This document shows, in pieces, positions 46,248-56,788 of a DNA stretch of 64,000 nt. The notes below the pieces were generated by a model that saw nothing but the letters and a program-made list of their open reading frames with translations, did no database searches and had not been told where the DNA came from. Position numbers and translations under genes: made by a program. Each line of letters starts with the position of its first letter. Position 1 is the first letter of the stretch. This stretch comes from Trichosporon coremiiforme (lineage: Eukaryota > Basidiomycota > Tremellomycetes > Trichosporonales > Trichosporonaceae), in the NCBI GenBank assembly GCA_039545355.1, contig BCJJ01000019.1:804076-868075 (forward strand), written 5' to 3'.

Positions 46248-46826
46248 TCACGACCTAGACTGCTCCATTGCCATGCACACTGTACCATTACTGTCGTCTC
46301 GGAGGCTCACCAAGGGTTGCTGCTCGGCACGAGCAATCGGAGCACCGTTACTCGGTCGACCGCTCACGTTGCGGAGGCCATTCCGCGCTAGTGAAGTAGC
46401 GCCGGGTAATCAACTCCAATGGATCCGCAGCACTTCGACATCACTGCTGTGAGTTGTGCGTTTTGCGGTACCAAGGTGCTTGCGGGGGCAAACCTGGTGC
46501 ATTTCTGCTCGATGCGCTTGCAGCGGTTGCCAGTCAGAGTTCTCTGATACTTGAGAGGTAGGTGTGGCACTCCGCGCGGGGTGCCGTGCACAACACCCAG
46601 CAGCTGTGCGACTGCCATGCGACTGACATGTCACTGATGTGATGATGTGATCTTGTCCAACATGTGTGCTTAGACGATGGAAGCAAAGGCAGATTGCAGG
46701 GCGCAACAGGGTTGGTCTGTGTATCGCTCTGGAAGTGCACAGTGGCCCCCTCCTTCTTCCTTTCTAAGCTATCGGCTTCTTCCATCTTACACCATCCACC
46801 CCGAACATCGACAGGCACTTCTGAAC
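46248..46826. other. Gene-poor interval between two remnants
   Basis: Overlapping open frames on both strands without family resemblance or splice support. Nothing further seen. Confidence 0.4.
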
Positions 46827-47272
46827 ATGAAGCCGGAGCCGTGCTCTGCAGTCGCTCGAAGAACCCACGTTGACCAGAGCCACCTGGCAGAGGTCGACTC
46901 AACGCCACTTCCACGTTATGCTTACAGGCACAACGAGACGTTCCTACCTGAGGAGGCCGTAACGCTCTGGCCAGTCGACCTACTGAAGGTCTGTTCTTCC
47001 GAGAAGCTCGGCGATCTTCCGGCTGCAGAGAAGGAGAGTACTCAAGCCGAGTTCGAGCCGACGGTCGCAGAGGCGCAGTCGCTGTACGAGGAGCGGTGGC
47101 GCGGACTGTGTGTGTGTTCTGGGAAGGGTTGGATCTGGAGCAGGCGAGGCAGGAGATGCGGACCGAAGCGGAGATGCAGGCCGAGGCTGTAGGAGAGTGG
47201 TATGCTTCGCTGTCAAGGTCTACTTGTCCAGAGGCTCGATGACTGTCCTCCTTCTTCTGTGGGTGGCGGCGT
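46827..47272 (+). pseudogene. Possible frameshifted gene with SLYEERW motif
   Basis: From ATG at 46827 the frame reads MKPEPCSAVARRTHVDQSHL, then LPRYAYRHNETFLPEEAVTL and STQAEFEPTVAEAQSLYEER followed by WRG, reaching a short TG dinucleotide run at ~47108. Beyond that run the coding-like frame is a different one: VFWEGLDLEQARQEMRTEAE then MQAEAVGEWYASLSRST, a strong amphipathic helix, to a TGA. The switch at a microsatellite suggests a slippage frameshift, an assembly error, or a small intron. The EFEPTVAEAQSLYEERW part resembles QYEPVSAAELKSLYDEIW in the 15872 gene. Confidence 0.3.
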
Positions 47273-47576
47273 CTTCGTTCCCCGACCCGTTGCAACAACG
47301 CCACCAGGTCCCTAAGGGTCTTGGGAGCCAAATATGGCCGTTACCATCTTCCAGCGACAATATTTGCGCACCTGTATCAGTAAGCACGAAGCCCGGATGA
47401 AGCTGGTGAACTTCAGTGCGATGAACCCGATGCATACTGCCGTCTTCTGCCCTGTTGACTCCCCCTCCCCCGACTGCTGAATGTGGAGATGGAGGTGGCC
47501 ACTCCTGGACGACACCACGTTTGACAACGACGGAACCAAATCCACCTCCATCGACTGTCGACTTCGACGGTGGCAC
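47273..47576. other. SSADH 3' flank
   Basis: Contains CGATGCATACTG near 47428 in the 3' flank of the minus-strand dehydrogenase gene. No gene supported. Confidence 0.4.
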
Positions 47577-49810
47577 TCAATCCAACCACTTCGGCTGGTC
47601 GATGTTCGTCCCGATTGCGATGAGCTTGGTGTTAAGATACTCCTCAGTGCCTTGGTAACCGCCTTCCTTCCCATAACCGCTCTCCTTGACTCCTCCGAAG
47701 CAGATTTGCGCTTGAGAAATCGCTCCTGTGTTCGCTCCGACCATTCCGACCTCGAGAGCTTCGGCCACACGCCAGATCCTGTCAGAATCTTTGGAGAAGA
47801 AGTAGCCCGCGAGGCCGACATCGGAGTCGTTGGCGAGGTCGACCACGTGCTGCTCATCCTTGAACGGGATCAGAGCGGCAATGGGGCCGAAGGTCTCGTC
47901 GTGGGCGATGAGGCAGTCCTCGGGGACATCACGGAGCACAGTCGGCTGGAACATGTTGCCCTCCCTCTTGCCTCCGGCGAGGACCTTGGCGCCGCGCTTC
48001 AGCGCATCGTCGAGGTGGGTCTGGACCTTCTCAGCGGTCTTCTCAGTGATGAGCGGGCCGTGCGTGACGCCGTCGTCGAAGCCGTTGCCGACCTTGAACT
48101 CCTTGACCTTTTGCGCCAGCTTATCCGCGAACTCATCGTAGACACTCTCGTGGACATAGATACGGTTCGCGCAGACGCACGTCTGGCCCGAGCCGCGGAA
48201 CTTGGTCGCGATAGTGCCCGCGACGGCGGTCGGAATGTCGGCGTCGTCGAAGATGATGCACGGCGCGTTGCCGCCGAGCTCGAGGGAGAGCTTCTTGAGA
48301 GTCGAAGCGGACTGAGCGGCGAGCATCTTGCCGACACGCGTGGAACCGGTGAAGGACACCTTGCGCACCTTCGGGTTCTCGGTCAGCTCCTTGCCGACCT
48401 CGGACAGGTTCTCAGACGTCGAGACAATGTTGACGACGCCGTCGGGGATGCCCGCGCGGCGGATCAGTTCGGCGATCGCAAAGTTCGTGTACGGCGTCTC
48501 AGAGGGGACTTTGACGACGCACGTGCAGCCGGTCGCGATGACGGGCGCGAGCTTGCGCGCGGGCATACTGGGTGTCAGCTGAACTTCACCATAGACACAG
48601 CTTCGCCTCGTTCTGCTCTCCATATCTGCGCTCCCCATCTCTGCGCTCCCCAGGCTCTGCGCCATCTCTACTCGCTCTCTCCTTTCCACTCCCTTCCAAG
48701 CCGCAAGTACTCACCCAGCAGGGAAGTTCCACGGCACGAGCAGCGCGCAAACGCCAATCGGCTGCTTGATAACGATATTCCTCTGTCCCGCGATAGCGCT
48801 GGGGACGACGTCCCCGTACGTCCGGACAGCCTCGCCAGCGAACCACTGCACGTAGCTCGCAGCGTACAGCGCCTCGCCATAAGCGTCGCTCCAGGCCTTT
48901 CCATTCTCCCAAACGATCAGACGGGCAATATCCTCCGCATTGTCGATGAACTCCTTGTGCAGGCGCAGGAGCATCTTCTGCCTGTCGCCTGGGGTCGTGT
49001 GCCGGAAGGACTTGAAGGCTTTTTCGGCCACGTCGACTGCGCGAGACACGTCGTCCTTGTCCATGTCGGGTGCTGTACCGAGCACCTTGCCCGTTGCTGG
49101 GTCTGTGACTTCGAACGTCTTGCCTGACGCAGCGTCGACCCATTTCCCGTCCACCCAGGCTTTTTGGATGAAGAGGGAAGGGTCGTTGAGACCGAGCTGG
49201 GGTCAGCGGGACGCTCAAGCAAGAGGGATCGGAGGAGCCTGACAGCGAGAGGAGGCTATACGTCATCGGATCCCCATGTCACTGCACGGCGATAAGAGCG
49301 TCTTCGAAGTCTCTCCGACACATTCAAAGCCATACGGAGCAAGGTACAGCTCAGTGCGCCGGTGGTGCTATGCTGGACACCTGTTGAACGTAGTGACCTC
49401 GGAGAGCCGAACGTCGACCAGCTGGCCCAGCCTCACTAGCCGGACCAGCCTCGGATCTGTCTCACATCTCCCAGCTGCCCGGCGCCACGTCGGTCCGGAT
49501 ACGCCGATCTGTGAGTCGCACTCCAAGCGGCGTGCCCACCTCGCCGAACACCATACTGCTCCCTACACTCCCGGCCCGCTCTCCACACACGTGACTTCAT
49601 TCACGAAGGTGTACTCACAGGGTTCTCAGCCGTAGTCTTAGGCTGGTGACTAACGCTCCTCGCGTTCTTCGGAGCGACGACCTTCGGAGCGCTGACGAAC
49701 GGAGTAGCGGTGCGGATGCCCCTAACGCCAGCCGTAGCGGCCGCGCGGCCAGCGGCGCGGAGAGTGGAGGGACGCGCGAGTCTTCGAGCCGAGAGGTGGA
49801 TCATGCTCAT
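47577..49810 (-). CDS. UGA2: Succinate-semialdehyde dehydrogenase, mitochondrial
   Basis: Oxidises succinate semialdehyde to succinate in the GABA shunt. Exons 49619-49810, 48715-49196 and 47577-48567 give 554 aa. The first exon encodes an Arg/Ala/Ser-rich presequence (MSMIHLSARRLARPSTLRAA) suited to mitochondrial import. The second starts LGLNDPSLFIQKAWVDGKWV. Aldehyde dehydrogenase motifs: VPWNFPAGMPARKLAPVIAT (spanning an intron), SFTGSTRVGK (cofactor), catalytic Glu in LSLELGGNAP (~residue 320) and catalytic Cys in GSGQTCVCANR (~354). The end NTGAISQAQICFGGVKESGY favours succinate semialdehyde over other aldehydes. The intron after the presequence is ~420 nt. Three AGAAAGGTCA repeats lie upstream. 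A long antisense frame covers the gene and is a shadow. Confidence 0.93.
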
Positions 49811-50522
49811 ATTCCTTGTGTTTGAGACGATGAGTGTTGTTACGAAGCAAGGAGTTGGCGGAGAGGGTCGGTGGGAGGTGGGAGGGAGAACAACTGGCGT
49901 CATATAGCCCAAACGGAATGCGGAGACTCCACACCGACTCGACCGTCGGCTGACTCCGCCTGATGGCGCCTATTTGACCTTTCTGCTCGACGATCTGACC
50001 TTTCTACAGCTGCAGTTTGACCTTTCTGGAGGGTCTGGATCTGACTCACTGCTTACGGAGGGTATGATACGCGCGCGATCGCAGGTTGCGTTTGGCGCCT
50101 ACTCGCGTCCGCCGGTGTGAGACAGCCCGGGATAGGCGAGGCTGGCGATCGCCCACAAGGTAGTGGAGGCGATTGTGGAGGTGGTGCTTCTTTGCGGAGT
50201 CTGTTTCTCATCAAAGCTGTTTGGCACTTGACTTTGTGATATCCCCTCGTGTCAACTGCGCGTCGTTCTGCACTCTGGCTTCACTCTGACTGGACCGAAG
50301 GGGCCGATGGACGACTGTCACTGCGGCTGCGGCTGCGGTTGAGGTCGCTGCCGCTTTGTCAACAGACCGCGCCCCCAATTTGTTGCTCCGGCCCCCAGCA
50401 CGTCTTCACCTTCTCCGTTGGCAAACCCAACAATGACCAGTTAACCTCGTCCCCACCTCCTCAGAACAATGATCTATGCTGCTATAGCCTACATTAACGC
50501 GACATACAAAACCCGGGAGACT
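49811..50522. promoter_or_regulatory. SSADH promoter and UBC13 3' flank
   Basis: About 0.7 kb. The part right of 49810 is the SSADH promoter and holds three direct repeats described separately. The right part is the UBC13 3' flank. No coding support. Confidence 0.5.
49975..50027 (-). promoter_or_regulatory. Three phased direct repeats AGAAAGGTCA upstream of SSADH
   Basis: Exact 10-mers TGACCTTTCT (plus strand; AGAAAGGTCA in the SSADH direction) at 49975-49984, 49996-50005 and 50018-50027. Spacing is 21 and 22 bp, close to two helical turns, and the first lies ~165 bp before the start codon. This is the layout of a transcription-factor site array; the factor is unknown. Confidence 0.6.
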
Positions 50523-51305
50523 CTACTTGGCGTACTGCTGGGTCCACTGCCTGGCCTCGGCGATGGCGGCGTTCTGGTCCTCCTTCCACGCCTGGGCGAC
50601 GTCGTTCGCGAGCGGGTCGTCGGGGTTGGGCGCGCCGAGCAGCGCCTGGATCGACAGCAGCACGGTCCGGATCTGGAGCGCGGGCGACCACTTGTCCTTC
50701 AGGATGTCGAGACAGATACGGCCGAGCTTGTCTGCGCGTCAGCTCCCTCCGTGTGCCCCGCAGCTCACCAATGTTGGGGTGGTAGATCTTGGTCAGGAAG
50801 CGGACCTTGGGAGGGTTCATCGGGTACTCCTCCGGCAGGAACAGCTCGAGCTTGAAGATACCGCCTGGCGTCAGCTCGCACTACAGAAAGTTAGCTCACC
50901 CTCATACGGGGAAGACTCCGGGCCAGCAATCGTGACATCAAAGTAGCGCAGGTTGTCGTCGTGGGGAGCGGCGGTGATTCCGGGAGGCGAGTCGGCCATG
51001 AGGCGCTCGGTTTCCTGCGTGACCAATGCGGTATGGGTAACAGCGAACGCATCGTATCGGGCGGCCGGCGAAGGGGGCAACAAGCAAAAACGTCGCGAAT
51101 TCACAAGGAGCGGTAAGCAGCAAGTTGGGAGCCACGCGAGCCGTGTTGTTCAGTGACGAGGCGTAATTGTGTTTTTGAGACCGATGCGTGGAGGAAGGGA
51201 TTCAGCAGCAGAGTCGAAACCAGGAACATGGCGTCAGCGGGAGATGTGCGGCTCCGAGTGTCGTCTCGTGCTCACCTTGAGGATACGCTTCGGAAGACCG
51301 GACAT
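50523..51305 (-). CDS. UBC13: Ubiquitin-conjugating enzyme E2 N (Ubc13)
   Basis: E2 that with the Mms2/Uev1 variant builds Lys63-linked ubiquitin chains in DNA damage tolerance. Exons 51276-51305, 50900-51014, 50769-50864 and 50523-50731 give 149 aa. Sequence runs [90 protein letters not shown]. Active-site Cys is residue 87, in the same place as in known Ubc13. The [13 protein letters not shown] and KIYHPNIDxLGRIC blocks separate it from other E2s. All four exons are phase-consistent; acceptors end GCTGACGCCAG and GCTGACGCGCAG. Divergent from choline kinase. Confidence 0.97.
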
Positions 51306-52035
51306 GGTGTGGGGGCTAGTGGGTCAGTGATCTAATCGCTCTATGCGCGAGAGAAGAGCCGGAGAACAAGTCAACAGCAACGATCGGTGGCCACCGGACG
51401 GTGCGCTCGGTGCTGTGCGGTGCGTCAATGGTGCGACTGATTACGTATCGGAACCAGGCGGAGAGAGACGGGTTGTCCGTGATAGGAGTAAGAGGGGTTG
51501 GGTTGGGTCTCGCGTGGGAAAGGCTCCGCAACGGCGGTACGGCGTGCCTGTGTACACACGGAGCGTCCAAGCGGAGCGTCCAACCGGACGGCGCTGTGGA
51601 CTGCGGGGTAAAGTCATTCGATTGGATCCGCTGGCTGGCATGGCTGGGTATGGCTCGGTATGCGGTTGGGGAAGACACAGGGTAGACGAGCATCGAGGGC
51701 GGAGAGTGGACAGAGTGGACGGAGTCGCCCAGAGTGGCCCAGAGTGGGTGACCGTCTGGCGGATCCAGACGCCGCGATAGGACCTCATGTACGTCGGACG
51801 GGACCACCAAACGATATCGCCTGCCAACGTCCAGCCAGCCAAAATCACTATCAGACGCTAGCTCATCTTTTTCTTCTTATCGTCTCACTCCACTACACCG
51901 CCTCCGTCTAAAGTCGCCCCCCCCAAAGTTTGCTCTCGCCAAAAGTGCTGCACAAAAGCAGCAGCATCATCGACGCCCGACTCACACCCTGCTCCGAGAC
52001 GCAACGACAGTTAGAGCGCAGGACATTGGATCGAG
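51306..52035. promoter_or_regulatory. Divergent promoter UBC13 / choline kinase
   Basis: About 0.73 kb. It carries short direct repeats: GGAGCGTCCAA at 51560-51570 and 51573-51583, and AGAGTGG words around 51704-51747. A C8 run is near 51918. Open frames here are unsupported. Confidence 0.4.
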
Positions 52036-53637
52036 ATGGTTGTGACGCCTGACCACCGTCCCATCGACGCCACAACCCCCCTCTCCCCGCTCCTCCTCGC
52101 CTCGGCTTCGCCCTCGCTGCATGCCACCAGCAGCTCGGCGAGCTTGACCGGCAAAGTCACGCACCCCGTGGCTCCGGTCCTGCGCAAGCACAGCACGGGC
52201 TCGTTTTCCAAGCTCTCCGAGTTCCAGCTGGACAGACCGGCAATTAGCAGCTCGGGTCCCTCGCAGGAGAACATTAACAACTCGCTCGGTCTTCCTCATG
52301 TCAACCTGAGCATTGATGCGAGGTGAGTACCGGGCACGAGATGGCGGCACGAGACCAAAGCTGACCACAGCGAGTGGCGCCACCCCGTCTTCAAGACCAA
52401 GGTCCTCTCGATTCTCCGTCGTCTGCGCGTTCCCATGTGGACGCACCCGAAGCTGACGCCCTCCAACATCCATCTGCAGAAGGTGTCTGGGGCGCTTACG
52501 AACGCCGTCTTCTTCGTCACGTTCAACCCGCGCCACGAGCCGACGTCGCCCTCCATGTCGCCCCTCCTTACCCCGACCATGCCGGCGCACGACCCCGACC
52601 ACCCGCCCATCATTACCGAGGCGGACTACCCGCAGACCCTGCTCCTGCGAATCTACGGCCCCTCGTCTGACCAGCTGATTTCCCGAGACGAGGAACTGCG
52701 GATTCTTCACACGCTGTCTACGCAGTACGGCCTCGGTCCGAAGATCTATGGCACCTTCCTGAACGGCCGTATCGAGCAGTTCTTCCCGTCGCGAGCTCTT
52801 CACGCCGAGGAGCTGCGTGTCCCCCGACTCTCGATGGGCATCGCTCGCCGTATGCGCGAGTTACACTCTGTCGATCCTGTCAAGCTCGGCTTCGACCATG
52901 GCCGTGAGAGGCAGCCCATGATCTGGACGAGCATCTCGCAGTGGATGCCGGCAGCCGAGGAGATGTTCAACTCCCTGACTGCGCTCGGAGGAACCTGGGA
53001 GATGCTCGGCGAGCAGATCGCCTTCCACCGCTTCCGCGACGAGCTCGAGCAGTACCGCCGTTGGGTCACCAGCAAGACCAGCAACGAGAAGGAGGTCGTC
53101 TTCAGCCACAACGACACTCAGTACGGTAACCTGCTGCTCCTCGATGCCGAGCTTCCCAAGAGCGTCCCTGACCACCATCGTCTGATAGTCGTCGATTTTG
53201 AGTACGCCTCGCCCAACTGCCGTGGCTACGACATTGCCAACCACTTCCACGAGTGGCGCGCCAACTACCACCACCCTACCCTCTCGCACTCGCTCATGCC
53301 CCACGGCAACTACCCCACCCCCGAGGAGCGCGAGCGCTTCTACCGCGCTTACCTGTCCGTCGAGGTGAGCCAGGGCGAGGAGCTACTGAGGGACCTCGCC
53401 GACGTCGATGCCTCCAAGGTCGCCCAGCTTGAGGAGGAGACGCGCAGGTGGTCGCCCGCGTCATCTGCGTTCTGGGCCCTCTGGGGTCTCATCTCTGCCG
53501 AGGAGCAGATCAGCGGTATCGCCAGCGAGCTCCAGACTGGCCAGCCGTTCACCCCGGACTGGGACTACCTGTCCTACGCTGTCGAGCGCTTCCAAATGTT
53601 CCGCGACGACGCGCGCGGACTGGGAGTGTTCCCTTAG
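52036..53637 (+). CDS. CKI1: Choline/ethanolamine kinase
   Basis: First enzyme of the CDP-choline (Kennedy) route, phosphorylating choline and possibly ethanolamine in the cytosol. Exons 52036-52322 and 52371-53637 give 517 aa. A Ser-rich, likely disordered N-terminus (~95 residues) precedes the kinase. QKVSGALTNAVFFVTF and LLRIYGPSSDQLISRDEELR match the N-lobe. Catalytic HNDTQYGNLLLLD is near residue 341, followed by IVVDFEYASPNCRGYDIANH plus FHEW, the choline kinase motif with the metal-binding Asp. The C-terminus has SAFWALWGLISAEEQISGI. Choline versus ethanolamine preference cannot be decided here. Confidence 0.93.
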
Positions 53638-53990
53638 ACGTGAATTCAACACACGAAACCACCAAATCTAAAATCATATCATCAAGTATCCGGCATTTGT
53701 CCAAAGTTGTTTATCATGATCAAGCCGTTCATCACGGCCCGGATACCGGTCAGCCCGACCCTACCGTTCACCACAGTATAGTTGACTGCGGGCAGGATGA
53801 GGCCAGACCTTGTCGTGACTGTATGTACTTTTTATAGGTCTATTGGGATGCCACTTCAACATGTCATTGTATCAACCATCAGCATATCAGCATCAGCTGG
53901 CTATCTGCTTCCGTCGCCACCGCCACCCGATCGAGGTCTTGGGTCAGTCGACTGTCCAAGTCGCCACTGGACAACACACCATGACCAGTC
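53638..53990. other. Intergenic: choline kinase 3' flank and promoter
   Basis: About 350 bp between two plus-strand genes; somewhat AT-richer in the first half. No gene or named element seen. Confidence 0.4.
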
Positions 53991-56021
53991 ATGCCCACGG
54001 CGCATAACGACGTCTACTCCATCATCATCGAAGTTCACCCCGACAACGAAAATCCAGAGCAACCAGGTCAAGACTGGCGTCTAGGCGATATCTCCGTCGA
54101 CTGGGTCGACCTCATCCGAGAGAAGAGTTCGGACCGCGCTTGGCAGGAGAACGGCTATCATCAGGAGGAGCGCGTCGAGAAGCATCCGACCGTCCCAGGC
54201 GCAATGACCAAAACCACGTCCAAGCCGTCTCCGCGCCATCGTAAGAAGAAGCGTCCGGAGTCCATCGACGACCTCTCCCTGCAGCCTCTTCTGGCTCATA
54301 TCGCTGGTCCGAATCCATTCGAAGCCTCGTCATCATCAGGCGTCACCCATGTCGGCAACGGCGTCGTCCATTTGTTCAAACATGCCCCGCCGGCTAGCCT
54401 GATTGCGCGCCTGGAGGGCCAGAACGGCGAGGCGAGCTCCGGTCCTCCGGACCCCGAGGGCTGGGCGGACGAGAATGCCGAGGGCGGTGACGGCAGTCTG
54501 ATCGCGATCCTGGCCGTGCCCGCGTGGATGCGGCCGGCCGATCTCATCGAGTTTTTGGGGGGTTGGGCAGGGTGTCTCGAAGGAGTTCGAATGATACGGT
54601 AGGTTAGGACACGCAGTACTTCGCTAACCATCAGAGAAGCTACGACTCCTAACCGATCCATCGTTCTGCTCAAGTTCAGGGATCCCCTTCAAGCCTCGGA
54701 CTTCATGGTGATCTTTGCGGGCAAAGCGTTCTCGACTCTCGAGCCGCGAGAGACTTGTCACCCCATTCGAGTGCACCACCTTGTCCTCCACCGCCTGGAC
54801 GCGACCGACGTTCCCGTGCCCGCGTTTCCGCCAAGCGTGTACGAGAGCCGCGCTAAGGTGCTGCCGAAGCAGCTGAAGGGCGTTCCGAAGTCGGTTGAGC
54901 TTCCGTCGTGTCCTGTGTGCTTGGAGCGCCTCGATTCGACTGTCACTGGTCTGGTGACGCTGCCGTGCGCCCACACGTTCGACTGCGACTGCCTGCGGAA
55001 GTGGGGAGACTCCCGGTGCCCCGTTTGCCGCGTGTCCCACCTGCTGCTCAGCAATGCCCAGGGCATGGAGCAGAGCGAGCGCGACCGCATCACCCGAGCG
55101 ACTCAGTGCGGTATGTGCGACTCGGCAGAGCACAACTGGATGTGCGTCGTGTGCGGCTCCGTCGGCTGCGGACGATACTCGAAGGGCCACGCGCGGCGGC
55201 ACTGGAAGGAGACGGGCCACGTCCTGGCGATGGAACTCGAGACGCAGCGCGTCTGGGACTACGAGGGGGACAACTACGTGCACCGGCTGATCCAGTCGCG
55301 CGCCGACGGCAAGGTCGTCGAGCTCCCCAGCGCGTCGAGCCTGACTGCCATGCCGTCGCGCCCACTGCCGCTGAACAGGCCGCTGGACGACAGCGACCCG
55401 ATTTCCCGTTCCGCGACCCCGGTCATGAACACGCCGCCTCGACCCCGCGGCACGCCGGGAACGCCGAATCACCAGCACACTGATAGCATGGGCGGTGGAC
55501 CGAGCTCCAACGACGTCGAGAAGATCTCGACGATCGAGTCCATCACCCTCGAGTACTCGTATCTTCTCTCGTCGCAGCTAGAGGCGATGCGGCAGCATTA
55601 CGAGGCGCAGATGGCGGAGCAAGCGTCTCAGATCGAGGAACTGCGTGCCGAGGCCTCCCGCGCGAAGGAGGTGCAAGACAAAGTTTCCCTAGCTGAGACG
55701 CAGCGGCAGGCGGCGGAGGTCGCGCGGGAGAAGGCGGAACGTAAAGCTGAAAGAGCGCTCGAGATCAGCAGAGCGCTGCAGCAGAATCTCGGCAGCGAGA
55801 GGGCCATGAGCCAAGGTCTCAGCAACAAGATCACAAAGCTGACGAGCGACCTCGAGAACGTCCGCGCTCAGCGAGATGCGAAGAGTAAAGAAGTCAACGA
55901 ACTGAACGATACGGTGCGCGATCTCATGTTCACGCTCGAGGCGGGGATGAAGCTTCAGGCGGAAGGTGAAGAGGGGGGAGATCTCGTCGTGAAGGGGGGC
56001 AAAGGGAAGAAGAAGAAGTAG
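53991..56021 (+). CDS. ETP1: BRAP2/Etp1-type RING and UBP zinc-finger protein
   Basis: RING E3-type protein with ubiquitin-binding zinc finger; the animal relative BRAP2 retains proteins in the cytoplasm and the yeast relative acts in ethanol tolerance. Exons 53991-54598 and 54635-56021 give 664 aa. After a disordered start, an RRM-like BRAP2 N-terminal domain is seen (LIAILAVPAWMRPADLIEFL, SIVLLKFRDPLQASDFMVIF). The RING is near residue 294 (SCPVCLERLDSTVTGLVTLP, CAHTFDCDCL, DSRCPVCR). The UBP finger is CGMCDSAEHNWMCVVCGSVG, CGRY, ARRHWKETGHVLAM. A coiled coil fills ~480-640 and the end is poly-Lys (GGKGKKKK). Domain order is exactly that of the BRAP2 family. Confidence 0.94.
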
Positions 56022-56153
56022 TAGTCGCAACCAGACGTCTTTTATGCATGTTGTAGCATTGCTCACCGCGCAAATCTACCTGAATCAGTGAAGCAGTCGG
56101 CTGTGCCACGCCTTCGTGCCTCGCGTGCCCGCAATCGAGGCAATGGTACGTAG
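56022..56153. other. BRAP2-type gene 3' flank
   Basis: Short 3' flank with TTATGCATGTTG near 56041. Sequence just before 56151 may belong to the broken barwin-like gene. Confidence 0.4.
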
Positions 56154-56385
56154 GAGCCTCAGAACTACGACAAGTGTGGTCAGTGGGTTGAGCTGCAGTG
56201 GAACGACTGCCCTCCTGTCCGTGCTCAGATTATCGACGCCGGGACATGCAACACCGACCACAGCGACCTCTCTAATGGCACCTTCCAGGCGGTTGGTGCT
56301 GGTCTGGGCCTGGGGTGAAATCGGCACGCACAGCCCTATCAGCGACTACCAGAAGCCCGACACCTTCAAGTGGAAGTTTGTCTAG
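56154..56385 (+). pseudogene. Broken barwin/expansin-like double-psi beta-barrel fragment
   Basis: From 56154 the frame reads EPQNYDKCGQWVELQWNDCP, VRAQIIDAGTCNTDHSDLSN and GTFQAVGAGLGLG, matching the CGxWVxLxWNxC, VxAxIID and DLSxGTFQA core of fungal secreted barwin/RlpA-like proteins. A TGA at 56316 ends it, but the next frame continues the same domain with GEIGTHSPISDYQKPDTFKW and KFV, so a one-base frameshift lies near the GGCCTGGGG. A TAG at 56151 stands immediately upstream in frame, and no start or signal peptide is seen. A dead remnant is the simplest reading. Confidence 0.6.
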
Positions 56386-56551
56386 ACCAGACGAGCATAG
56401 ACACAGTCAAGCAGGCTCCTGACATCCATCATATAACAATCAGGTTATACTTGTAGCTCGGACTGGACGCTGAGATGCAAAGGTTTTCATGGTTAACAAT
56501 GGAGTTGGAGCATTAGTCGCTCCGACAACACTGCATGTCTGGAGAACATCG

Positions 56552-56638
56552 TGGAACTTCGGTTCATTATTAGCTACATGTTTAGGTATTCAAATTGTAA
56601 TAAGAGTAATTCTAGCCATGCACTACACAGCTAATGTG
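56552..56638 (+). pseudogene. NUMT: nuclear insertion of mitochondrial cytochrome b
   Basis: Eighty-seven bases translate as [20 protein letters not shown] then LAMHYTANV, the first transmembrane segment of mitochondrial cytochrome b (normally WNxGSLLxxCLxxQIxTGxxLAMHY). By my count about 34% of these bases are G or C, far below the surroundings. It has no start codon of its own, no heme-ligand helices and is embedded between nuclear genes, so it is a short transferred copy, not a gene. The canonical TG after QIV is replaced by IR. Insertion borders are judged by where similarity and base composition change. Confidence 0.75.
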
Positions 56639-56788
56639 GCACTGAATCGGATGCTCGGCATTCTCCGGCACATGACGCAAGAGCGGTAGCTGGTTGCACC
56701 TCCACCGGTGACGACTCGCAACTTGGGTAGACGTCTCGCAACTTGGAACTGCCCACAACCCCATACTCCCACACTGAACACCGGCACG
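56639..56788. promoter_or_regulatory. S-formylglutathione hydrolase promoter
   Basis: The usable promoter is squeezed between the NUMT and the start codon. It contains a near-repeat CGCAACTTGG at 56717 and 56735. Confidence 0.35.

Noticed and set aside
47481..49127. 548-codon plus-strand frame over SSADH
   Set aside because: Antisense shadow; it runs across an SSADH intron and has no family resemblance.
49975..50027. AGGTCA in the SSADH repeats as a nuclear-receptor half-site
   Set aside because: Fungi lack nuclear receptors of the animal type; the match to AGGTCA is taken as chance, though the repeat itself is real.
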